Assembly (NCBI GenBank): GCA_014377145.1
Contig: JACMQE010000289.1
Location: 1 to 11,669 of the forward strand
From: Glaciimonas sp.
GTDB lineage: Bacteria > Pseudomonadota > Gammaproteobacteria > Burkholderiales > Burkholderiaceae
Reading direction: 5' to 3'
DNA length: 11,669 nucleotides
Made by a program: the position numbers and the translations under genes. Each line of letters opens with the position of its first letter. Within the stretch, counting starts at the first letter, position 1. The notes under the pieces are model-generated. The model did no database searches. It worked only from the letters and a program-made list of their open reading frames with translations, and had not been told where the DNA came from. Of this stretch, positions 1 through 6,949 are shown piece after piece.

Positions 1-377
1 AGAAGATGATGTATTTCCGTTTCTGTCATACATCGAGATACATGTGCGACAAACATATCCGCTGATTCTGTCAAAAATGTGAGTGAGGCCACCTGCTGTG
101 CAAATTCTGCAGGTGTCAGTGATTTCTCATCGATACCAATGCTGACATCAATGTTGCTGATCGGCACAAAAATGGTTGGAAACGGCTGCAACGAAGTCAT
201 CGAAGAATCCCACAAATCCTGCCCATCTCTGATTGCAGATGGCAGCACCATTTGATTACTCTCGTCATTACGTGCAAAACGTAGATTAGCGGCAAGTACG
301 CTATCCATTGGGTATGAAGAAAGTGGCGTATGTCTCGGGCCAAGCACCATCAATGATAGCGCTGGCATTTTCAGCAT
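1..377 (-). CDS. Unrecognised paralogue family, copy A (partial, C-terminus off window)
   Basis: I do not recognise this protein. Reading from ATG at 377 (a second ATG lies at 368) the frame stays open for 125 codons to the window edge, so it is 3'-truncated by the window and not visibly broken. Its N-terminus (MLKMPAL, then TPLSSYPMDSVLAANLRFA) matches the starts of copies C and D: TP/TR, a spaced S, NL, and a shared A-x-N-E/D-S ending. Farther on, LTPAEFAQQVASLTFLTESA matches copy D (TAADFAKQLALDKFSKESA), and ESADMFVAHVSRCMTETEI matches copy B (ESADALVQQLSGCFPERLI). No signal peptide or membrane helix is visible in this part; the later stretch looks amphipathic and helical. Because it reads through points where copies B and D are deleted or stopped, A is the reference copy and may be functional. 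The choice of 377 follows the MLK(M/I)PAL start of copy B. Function unknown. Confidence 0.65.
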   Translation of the reverse strand, partial: MLKMPALSLMVLGPRHTPLSSYPMDSVLAANLRFARNDESNQMVLPSAIRDGQDLWDSSMTSLQPFPTIFVPISNIDVSIGIDEKSLTPAEFAQQVASLTFLTESADMFVAHVSRCMTETEIHHL

Positions 378-386
378 GTGCGAAGC

Positions 387-411
387 GAACCAATTCTAAA
401 CTTTTATTATA
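387..411 (-). promoter_or_regulatory. Leader of copy A: -10 box and conserved dyad
   Basis: On the minus strand TATAAT (406-411) is a perfect sigma-70 -10 match about 28 bases before the ATG at 377. No good -35 is seen at standard spacing. The next bases, AAAAGTTTAGAATTGGTTC (387-405), align with the leader of copy B (AAAAGTTGAGAATCGATTC). The 10-mer at 387-396 is a degenerate form of the palindrome GAATCGATTC. The role as promoter or operator is inferred from conservation and position. Confidence 0.35.
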
Positions 412-673
412 AAAATAAAATAAAGAGCAAAGATAAAAAACCAGATTCTGTAATCTCCGCAGCAGCGTTACCGTTATGATGTATAGTCGGTGTCTATTAC
501 ATTGTTAGTTACTTAGAATCTATTTAGAATCTTACTCGGCAACCATGCTCGGAGCACATGTGTGGCTCTTGACCCCTCTGATAATCAGCTTAGCTGAGGT
601 ACAGATCCTAAATAGGTTTTTAGTGCGTGAAAATGGTTAAATTTAAGTTCAAAATTCAGCATCAAGGTATTCG
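412..673. other. Intergenic region between copies A and B
   Basis: No gene is supported here. Next to copy A, GGTAAC followed by TGCGGAGAT (minus strand, about 447-470) matches the same part of the copy B leader, so the conserved upstream region extends roughly 90 bases from the A start. A short dyad TCAGCT-T-AGCTGA lies at 585-597 but lacks a T-run and has almost no loop, so I do not call it a terminator. The remainder is AT-rich and may hold the eroded tail of copy B. Confidence 0.4.
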
Positions 674-1367
674 TCACTTTTTTCGGTGATTGCGTATAAA
701 CATAAAATTACACCCCTGTCTTATTCCCAACCAATCGAATTTCTCCCAATTTTTATTGAACACATTATCTAGTTCTGTTTTTCTATAAAGGTAATTAAAG
801 TGTAGGTGCTTAAGGACAATTCTAATCCGACCAAGGCCGCATCGGAGCGACAAGGACACCATCGCACAATAAAACGGCTCAACCCGATCCTTAAAAGAAA
901 ATTGTAGCAACGCGAAGATCACAATAATGACTTTATGCCGTTCAATTCTGTCTTGATGACGCACAACAAATCGCACATGATTGCCTTCAAAGTTTTTAAA
1001 AAATCGGGTGCGTCAGCACCAACTGTGCAAGCTGCTTCAAAGCAGCCAGTGTTAGCAACGCCTTTGGCTCTGTAAGAAATGTGGTTTTTATTACTCCTCG
1101 AGGGGTAAACTGCGACCCAATCCGTACAAACTCTGTCATGTGCTTCTCCATCTCGACAGTTTCGGAAATCGGTTGTAAAGATTGTAGAAAACGTTGTATC
1201 AATCTTTCTGGAAAGCATCCCGACAGTTGCTGGACCAGCGCATCAGCCGATTCAGGCACCATTGCCGATGCGCTTAGCAGCGCCAGTTGATCCTGACGAT
1301 AGTGTGGTGTATCCAAAAGGTTAGATGGCATCAAAACTAAGCTTGGTAGCGCTGGTATTTTCAACAT
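674..1367 (-). pseudogene. Unrecognised paralogue family, copy B (deleted and frameshifted)
   Basis: The start ATG at 1367 (MLKIPAL) matches copy A; an upstream in-frame TTG at 1385 falls inside the conserved leader and is not preferred. About 40 residues in, the sequence jumps to PESADALVQQLSGC, which in copy A lies some 70 residues later, so an internal segment is deleted in frame. It then carries the family middle (FLQSLQP, then FLTEPKALLTLAALKQLA) and stops at 996-998. The match to the other copies resumes in a second frame (DAPDFLK, near 1005) and then in a third (RHKVIIVIFALLQFSFKD, then LSLRCGLGRI, to the stop at 674). Two frameshifts are thus implied, near 1010-1045 and 930-965. The 123-codon N-terminal piece could still be translated, but the C-terminal core cannot be reached. 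Function unknown. Confidence 0.7.
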
Positions 1368-1371
1368 CGGT

Positions 1372-1396
1372 GAATCGATTCTCAACTTTTAGTATG
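1372..1396 (-). promoter_or_regulatory. Leader of copy B: perfect 10-bp palindrome and CATACT box
   Basis: GAATCGATTC at 1372-1381 is a perfect palindrome placed 4 bases before the ATG at 1367. CATACT (minus strand, 1391-1396) sits where copy A has its TATAAT and could be a weak -10. The purine run GAGAA at the edge of the dyad is also the only Shine-Dalgarno-like element, about 13 bases from the start. Which of these roles applies cannot be decided from sequence. Confidence 0.35.
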
Positions 1397-1496
1397 AATA
1401 GGACTTAGGCAAAATTATCTCCGCAACGGGTTACCAAAACTTACCGACAAAGACAGTACGCTAGCAAGGTTAGAAAAGCACAACGCTGCTGAGATG
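1391..1496 (-). repeat. Leader repeat, copy 1 (upstream of paralogue B)
   Basis: The segment 1439-1496 matches 6849-6906 at roughly 80 percent by eye: shared runs include ACTTACCGAC and AGACAGTACGC, followed by AAGG, TAG, AGCA, AACGC and GCTG at equal spacing. A weaker match continues toward the start codon: ATAATTTTG and CATACTA here, ACAATTTTG and CATACTA at the other site. The repeat lies in the same orientation at both sites and spans the presumed promoter of copy B. Confidence 0.65.
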
Positions 1497-1583
1497 TTTT
1501 GCATAAATCCTAAAATTATATTTAATAGCGCGCACTCCTAATCTACTGAGCATCAAATTTTTATCAAAAAGATTTATCCGATC

Positions 1584-2708
1584 TTAATCTGTAGAATGAA
1601 ACGGGACGTAAAAATAATGGTCTGCCGTTGAATTTGGTTGTAATAAATTAGCTAGTTCCAGGACATACGCCCGATTTTCTACCATCACGCATGGTCCGTT
1701 GGATTTCTTGCTATCAGGCTGTCCCGGTATTATCTTGGCGGGCCACAACGGTAAGGATTGATATTCCGTTTCGTCACCCTGCGTATCAATAGGCAAATTG
1801 AATGTTCCTTTTTCAATCTTTTCTACAAGCTGCGGTTTGCTGACAAGATAATTCAAATCTAGTCGTTTATGGGTAACGACATAACGACCAGCATTGCATC
1901 GTAGTGTTAATGGTGCCATCAATATAGCAAACGGTAAAACGCTATCCCTGAAGGAAAAATGCAGGAGAGCGAAAATGACGATGACGACTTTGTGTCACTC
2001 AGGAGTATCACCACTGCGGTAGTTAAAATCATGCCTCTTTTTTTAGAGTAGTCGAACGCACCGAACTGGTATCTGTGATCAGTAAGGAATCCTGGCCCAT
2101 CAATAACTGTTAGCGGCAATTCAGCGAGCTGCCTTAGTTCAGCAGAAGTCAAAAATGGTGCGCCAATGGATCTACCTTTTCTATATACCTTTTCTGGCTG
2201 CGTGAACTTCCAACTAATACTGAAAAATTGGTCGATACGTTTTTGTACTACGCAAGCATCGGTGAGTGGCTGAAGGATTTTTATGGAGGATTGGGTTACC
2301 CCTCCTGAAAATCCAGCTTGCGGCTCTTTGACTTCGTCGGCTAAAGGGTATTAGTTTTTGTAAAAATTTTAATCCTACCAAGGGTGCTGTGAGGTCAATA
2401 GAATGCTGCAATTGCTGGTTAGTCATACTAAGCGCCGCTGTGGTGACGACAAAGGGCCGGGGCGATGCACATGAAAAATCAGGAAAATCGTTTTTATATC
2501 TGATTAAGGATATTGCGGCCAATGACAGTAGCCCCGATTCTGGCGTAGCTTTCGATACTGTTGGGCCTGACAATTGGTTGGTACTCTCATTCTGAGCAAA
2601 AGAAAGATTGTCGGAAAATATGTTACGTATCGAATGCGGAGATAATCTTGTATATCCGGGGCTAAAACAACTAACGTGATTGACGTAGCTCGGTAACATT
2701 TTCGGCAT
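1584..2708 (-). pseudogene. Unrecognised paralogue family, copy C (two frameshifts, longest copy)
   Basis: ATG at 2708 opens MPKML; TRLSPHSIRNIFSDNLSFA plus QNEST matches the N-terminus of copy A (TPLSSYPMDSVLAANLRFA). The first frame stops at 2214, but the family middle is found in another frame from about 2300: KILQPLTDACVVQKRIDQF, then FLTSAELRQLAELP, VIDGPGFLTDH and DYSKK. A second shift near 1990-2010 moves to the frame carrying HKVVIVIFALLHFSFRD, LTLRCNAGR and HKRLDLNYL, open to the stop at 1584. With the shifts repaired the protein would be about 370 residues, which I take as closest to the ancestral length. The IVIFALLHF stretch is strongly hydrophobic but short and is followed by charged residues, so membrane insertion is uncertain. 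A split into three separate genes is unlikely, because copy D carries the N-terminal and middle parts in one frame. Confidence 0.7.
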
Positions 2709-2713
2709 GGGGA

Positions 2714-2723
2714 GAATTAATCC
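2714..2723 (-). promoter_or_regulatory. Leader dyad of copy C
   Basis: GGATTAATTC lies in the same place relative to the start codon as GAATCGATTC of copy B. The flanking bases extend the symmetry (GAGGATTAATTCTC, 12 of 14 positions symmetric). GAGG at its edge is a possible ribosome binding site 13 bases before the ATG at 2708. It follows an AAAGT run as in copies A and B. Confidence 0.3.
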
Positions 2724-2766
2724 TCGACTTTGTTAAAAAAGTAATTAAGCAGAAGTAATACCAGCT

Positions 2767-3694
2767 TCATATTTTTTGTATAACTGATAAGGCTTTATGG
2801 TTGATTGTTTTCACTTCAGGGATCATAGGTTTGTCATTCTTCCTAACTTTGCAAGGTGGCAAGGCTTCAAATTCTCGCCCCCATTTCCGCATGATGGCAA
2901 TACTATTTTGCTTCTTATGGTTATGTGCCGTCAGAAATATTCGCCACTTTCTGATACGCGGCCAATTAAATTCATCCTTGTGGAAAAAAGAAGAGATTAT
3001 GATCATCTCTGAATACAAAATGTAAAAAAGCTAGCATGACAATAACAACTTTATGGCGGTCTAATTTGACTTTCTTAGATTGGCTGAATACCAGGCATTG
3101 CAATACGCAGTGCGTAAGAAATCCAGGCGCATCAGTCGTTTTTAACATTAAGTTAACCATTTTTTCCAGATCGACAAGCTTCAACAAACTCTCTATACAA
3201 ATTTCACTTTGGGACTTAATAATTTCTGGCTGGCAATATTGCAAAGCGATCTGTACAATTTCTGCGACGCGTTCCTGATCGCTCGGCCCCTTAGTGGCTG
3301 GCTGCAAAGTCCCAAGAATTAGTGGTGCTGAAAAATAATCTTATAAGTGGTGCACCAGAAGCGCAGCCGACTCTTTTGAAAATTTGTCCAATGCCAGTTG
3401 TTTAGCAAAATCAGCAGCGGTCGGGGATGGCGCATTTATGCTAGTACTTGCTGCACTTGTGTCGTCTGCTGGATACATGTGAACTGAAGGATGGGTAGAC
3501 ATCTGCAAGCCCTGTCTGCGACTGAACAGAGGATTGGAGATTGGATCGAAAGAGGTTAGCAACGCTATTTTAATGACGCTTTCGTTAAGCGCTAAATATA
3601 AATTCTGGGCAACAATACTATTCGGTGCTTGAGGTGGAAATGGCGTGTATCTGACTTCAAATGGCATCACTGATGTTGATATTGTTTTTGGCAT
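2767..3694 (-). pseudogene. Unrecognised paralogue family, copy D (nonsense codon and frameshift)
   Basis: ATG at 3694 (MPKTIS) starts a 117-codon frame with TPFPPQAPNSIVAQNLYLA plus LNES, and TAADFAKQLALDKFSKESA, both shared with copy A. It ends in TAA at 3341-3343, but exactly the same frame continues afterwards with LILGTLQPATKG, ESLLKLVDLEKM, TDAPGFLTH, SKKVKLDRHKVVIVMLAFL and HFVFRD. One base change therefore accounts for the apparent end. A frameshift near 2990-3010 leads to a divergent tail (MRKWGREFEALPPCK, to 2767) that aligns only loosely with copy C. The same frame is also open upstream of 3694 into the NRPS remnant, which makes an artificial 404-codon reading frame starting at 4555; I treat the two parts as distinct genes joined at a deletion point. 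Function unknown. Confidence 0.7.
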
Positions 3695-3697
3695 GGT

Positions 3698-3707
3698 GAA
3701 TCGACTC
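3698..3707 (-). promoter_or_regulatory. Leader dyad of copy D
   Basis: GAGTCGATTC, one base from the perfect palindrome of copy B, ends 3 bases before the ATG at 3694. Upstream, ATGATGAAATTCGAGA aligns with the AAAAGTTGAGA part of the other leaders. This leader lies inside the open frame that comes from the truncated NRPS, which shows that it is a retained upstream region and not coding sequence of the family. Confidence 0.35.
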
Positions 3708-3764
3708 TCGAATTTCATCATAAAAAGGCATAATAAAAAAAAGCAACAACCCGAATTTCCTGGA

Positions 3765-4900
3765 TAGTCTTGCCATAGCGTGTTGACAAATTCTTCATCC
3801 ACGCGCTCAACGGCATAAGAAAATGCCCCACGTACCGTGCCGTTTTGCTCTTTTCCTATAAAACGTTGCTCGAGTTTAAGATTGAATACAACCTTGCGGC
3901 GCGGCACCGGAGATTCGGTAATTTGTACGCCCGGAAAATGTAAAAGACGTGCATCATTTGACCTTAAATATTTGTAAAAAACCTGAAACAAGGGATTTTT
4001 ACCGGCTTTGCGCACTGGACGCAAATCCTCTACCAATGACGTAAACGCGATGCCAGCATGCACCTTTGCGCCTAACAGTGTCTCCTTGACCGCCCCTAAT
4101 ATTCCAGTAAATCGCTGCGCTGGATTGATTCTTGCACGTAGTACTTGCGCATTCAAAAACAAACCAACCAGCCCTTCCGTTTCTACCCGATCACGGTTTG
4201 CCGACAGAATCCCAATGCAATGATCCGCGTGGCCGGTATGCCGATAGAGCAATGCATGGAACACCGCTTGTAACAACATAATAAGGTGGTCCCACAGTTT
4301 TCGCCAAAATGCGGGCACGCGTATAACCAGCCCTTCATCCAATACAAACAAGAGCTGCTGCCCACGCATTCCAGGCAAGCGCGATGTATCCAATACTTCC
4401 GTTGCCACCACAATCCATCGGATACAGCCGGCAACATCAACGGTATCGCATCGTGTAATTCGGTGCACCAATAACCTAAGATCGCTGAAATTCACAACGG
4501 TGGTCTGACGTTGCCAGTGCGCATAGTCTGCAGGATCAATGGCAAGTGCTGGCAAGAAGGCTATTTTCTCCTATCGATGCACACGATAAAATATTATCAA
4601 TTCGTTAAAAATTAGGCCAATACCCCAACCGTCGCCAAGGATGTGATGCAGCGTCGATAAGAAGATATGATCATCTGCCGCTATCTGAATCAACTAAATG
4701 GTGCGCAACGCCGCATGACGCTCTACCAACATATCAGAACTGGATTGTGCAATGCGGCAATATCAAGTGCACCGCGCCAGCGTTGCGTATAAGCAATATT
4801 GTAGGCAGAATCATCTGGATCAACCTGCCACAGAAACCATAATCCCTGCTGCTCAAGCGATAGCGGCACCAGCGTTCCCGGCATGCGCGCTGGAATCGGC
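3765..4900 (-). other. Condensation domain remnant of the NRPS
   Basis: C1 (PLSLEQQGLWFLWQ, 4831-4866), C2 (RHAALRT, about 4700-4720, followed by an in-frame TAG), C3 with the catalytic motif intact (HHILGDGWG, 4622-4648), C4 (FYRVHR, then a stop), C5 (ADYAHWQRQ) and C6/C7 (ANRDRVETEGLVGLFLNAQV, then NPLFQVFY) are present. The part between C2 and C3 is shortened. From 4555 to about 3770 the frame is open for roughly 260 codons and reaches the normal end of the domain. No downstream A domain follows. Type (LCL or DCL) is not assigned. Confidence 0.9.
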
Positions 4901-5012
4901 ATCAATTCAACACGACCGCACCGCATTCTGCCACTACCCGTGTTGCAAAATCGCCGAGTACCGACACATCAAACAACATTCTGAGTGGAACTACAATGCC
5001 CATCCAGCTTTA

Positions 5013-5138
5013 AATCCGTGTGCACATTCGTGTCGCTACCAAAGAATGCCCGCCCATCAGTTCAAAGAAGTGATCAGCGAGACCGACCCGATCGCGTTTC
5101 AGTACTTGAGCCCAGATCGCTGCCAGACTGATTTCATC
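5013..5138 (-). other. Peptidyl carrier (T) domain of the NRPS
   Basis: ISLAAIWAQVLKRDRVGLAD followed by HFFELMGGHSLVATRM is a carrier domain. The serine that receives the phosphopantetheine arm is in GGHSL (codon at 5043-5045), with Met in place of the usual first Leu or Gly. This domain and the end of the A domain (to 5429) share one frame, so this is one of the best-kept parts of the enzyme. The frame ends at 5010 shortly after the motif. Confidence 0.9.
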
Positions 5139-5192
5139 CTGAATTTGCGGCACGCGGTAGAGTCGACCTTCCCACGTTGGCACGGGCAAAGC

Positions 5193-6490
5193 ACGGCGGT
5201 CCAATTTGCCGTCACCGGCAGCCGTTCTAGCAACATACATTGCGCCGGCACCATGTAGGCAAGTGTTGCGCAAGCTGTTTTTATAACGATCGATCGAGCC
5301 AACCTGCGCCCTCTTCGGCCACCACATACCCCACCAGTTGCGCATTGTCACCCTCGCCATGCACCACACCGCCGCTTCGCGCACGCGACTACAGGCCAAT
5401 AATTGTGCTTCGATCTCCCCCCAGCTCAATCCGCAAGCCGCGCAGTTTGACCTGATGATCGAGCCGGCCTAGATAATCCACGCTACCATCGGCACGCCAG
5501 CGCGCATGGTCACCAGTGCGGTACAGTCGCCCGCCGACACGGAATGGACCAGGAATAAAACGCTCGGCAGTCATCCCAGCGCGCGCGTGATAACCAAGCG
5601 CCAGCGTAGGGCCGCCCACTGGACCGCCTAAAAATACAGCTCCCCCGCGATGCCGACCGGCAATGGATTCAGGGCAGTGTCCAGCACATAGGCTGAGCGG
5701 GTACCGACCGGCGTGCTTATCGGCAGATACGCGTTGTGCTGCCATGTGGTTGATTCAGTTTTTGAATCGGTGATCCACAACAGCATGGATGAAATCACCG
5801 CTTCAGTCGGCCATAGCCGTTGATTAGGGAATACAAATGCGTACCAGTTCAGAATGTTCAGCCGAGAGCGCCTCACCGCCAAAGGCCAGTACACGTAGCG
5901 GCAACGGCGGCGTCAATTTGGTTGCACGAGTCTGGGCAGCTTCAGCAAATTGCCCCAGATAGCTGGGTGGAAAGTCGGCAACCGTAACACCATGGCGAGC
6001 AATCTGTTCACAGGTTTCTGCCGGAGTCCACAAAACCTTATCGGTGATCACCAAGCGTGCGCCGAACAGCAAGGGCATCAGCCAGTATTCATGCGCCAGA
6101 TCAAAGTTGATCGAGGCAAAATGCAGCACTCGGTCGACAGCGCACGCTGTGTGACCAGATGTTGCACGCCTGCATCGGCAAGCATATAGGTCAACCGTTC
6201 CACCGGATAGCCCGGGTCCAGCTTTACGAAAGCGCCACCAGCTTTGAGAATCGCCAGCAGCCCGATATCATTTCTGGCGAGCGCTCGATGCTGATACCGA
6301 CCCAGACTTCGGCACCGACGCCGCTAGTGATCAGACGATGCGCCAGATGATTGGCGCGCATCTCGAGCTCAACCCTGCTGAAAGTACGCTCGCCCTGCGA
6401 TAGCGGCAATACCACCATCATCGACTTGCAGCTTCGCTTGTCATGCCAGCAAGGTATGGATCGGAATAAATTCAGGAAGCGGCAACTCAG
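5193..6490 (-). other. Adenylation domain remnant of the NRPS
   Basis: Core motifs seen, each in whichever frame survives: A1/A2 (ANHLAHRLITSGVGAEVWVG; LKAGGAFVKLDPGYP, about 6211-6250), A4 (INFDLAHEYWLMPLLFGARL, Asp codon at 6100-6102), A5 (WPTEA, 5802-5813), A6 (AGELYF, then [17 protein letters not shown]), A7 (YRTGDHARW, 5509-5523), A8 ([15 protein letters not shown], to about 5419) and A10 (DGKLDRRALP, about 5193-5216). A3, the TSGSTGxPKG phosphate-binding loop, is missing: QHLVTQRALSTE runs straight into LHFASINFD near 6130. The domain is therefore catalytically dead even apart from frameshifts. Only the first pocket residues can be guessed (D, L, E at the positions equivalent to GrsA 235, 236 and 239), too few to name a substrate. 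Confidence 0.9.
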
Positions 6491-6676
6491 CGGCAGCGTT
6501 CCAGAAAGTGATCAGTAATTTTGCGCCTCATGCAATAATCCAAAAAGATGGAAGATACGCCGCTGACTTTGCACCGCAACAGATTGCCGATTAGACAGCA
6601 ATGCTATTAAAGGGTGTTCATTCACCAATGTCGTACGCCATTATGGGAGGCGGTTCTTTACTTCAGTCACGGTCAT

Positions 6677-6949
6677 CGTTTGCTCTCATCTTCAGTCAAC
6701 ACAATCGCAGCTGCAAGGTGAAGACGAATGATGTTAACCGTTTTTTACCACATCCATCAAACTCACTATGTACATATAATAATATGGATTGCAATAGCGT
6801 ATTACTAGTATGATTTACACAAAATTGTCCTAGCAAGTAGCTAGGCAGACTTACCGACGAAGACAGTACGCGATTAAGGCTAGGAGAGCATAACGCCGCT
6901 GGGGTGATTAAAACAGGGTAATGATTTAGTAGGCTCAATCGTCTGTTGT
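6677..6949. other. Divergent intergenic region between NRPS and exporter
   Basis: This region separates the minus-strand NRPS start from the plus-strand exporter and should hold promoters for both. A leader repeat occupies 6808-6906. On the minus strand TTGCTA and CATACT are spaced 18 bases apart (about 6807-6836) and could be a promoter reading toward the NRPS; this is weak. Small open frames in the region have no recognisable product and no ribosome binding site. Confidence 0.4.
6808..6906 (-). repeat. Leader repeat, copy 2 (upstream of the NRPS)
   Basis: Second copy of the sequence found before paralogue B. 6849-6906 is the best conserved part (about 10 mismatches in 58 by eye), and toward 6808 the ACAATTTTG and CATACTA runs recur. 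It lies 130-230 bases upstream of the presumed NRPS start and just upstream of the divergent exporter. It may be a shared control region or the leftover leader of a fifth paralogue copy; no family coding sequence is visible after it. Confidence 0.65.

Larger units (their letters stand above)
3765..6676 (-). pseudogene. Nonribosomal peptide synthetase remnant (C/A linker-A-T-C)
   Basis: Multidomain enzyme that would activate an amino acid, load it on a carrier domain and condense it into a peptide. Visible in order: possible start ATG at 6676 (MTVTEVKNRLP, stop soon after); the C-A linker (LLITFWNAAAELPLPEF, about 6490-6525); an adenylation domain; a carrier domain; a condensation domain ending near 3770 with FSYAVERVDEEF. 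The reading frame changes many times and stops are frequent, so no full protein can be made. Large pieces are missing: most of an N-terminal condensation domain, the ATP-binding loop of the A domain, and part of the C domain after its RHAALRT motif. There is no thioesterase, and the next expected module is absent because the 3' end abuts paralogue D. GC content is higher than in the flanking array. The divergent exporter at 6950 supports an origin as a peptide export locus. Family assignment is firm; the product cannot be predicted. Confidence 0.92.

Noticed and set aside
585..597. Dyad TCAGCT-T-AGCTGA as terminator
   Set aside because: The loop would be one base and no T-run follows on either strand.
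2389..3278. Several 68-80 codon plus-strand frames across copies C and D
   Set aside because: They are shadows of the minus-strand family coding sequence, which is supported by cross-copy alignment.
3341..4555. A single intact 404-residue gene
   Set aside because: The first two thirds are the C-terminal part of an NRPS condensation domain and the last third is paralogue D with its leader; the frame is open across the join by chance.
4752..5258. 168-codon plus-strand frame
   Set aside because: It lies opposite the NRPS T and C domains, has no recognisable motif and is explained by the GC-rich codon pattern of the other strand.
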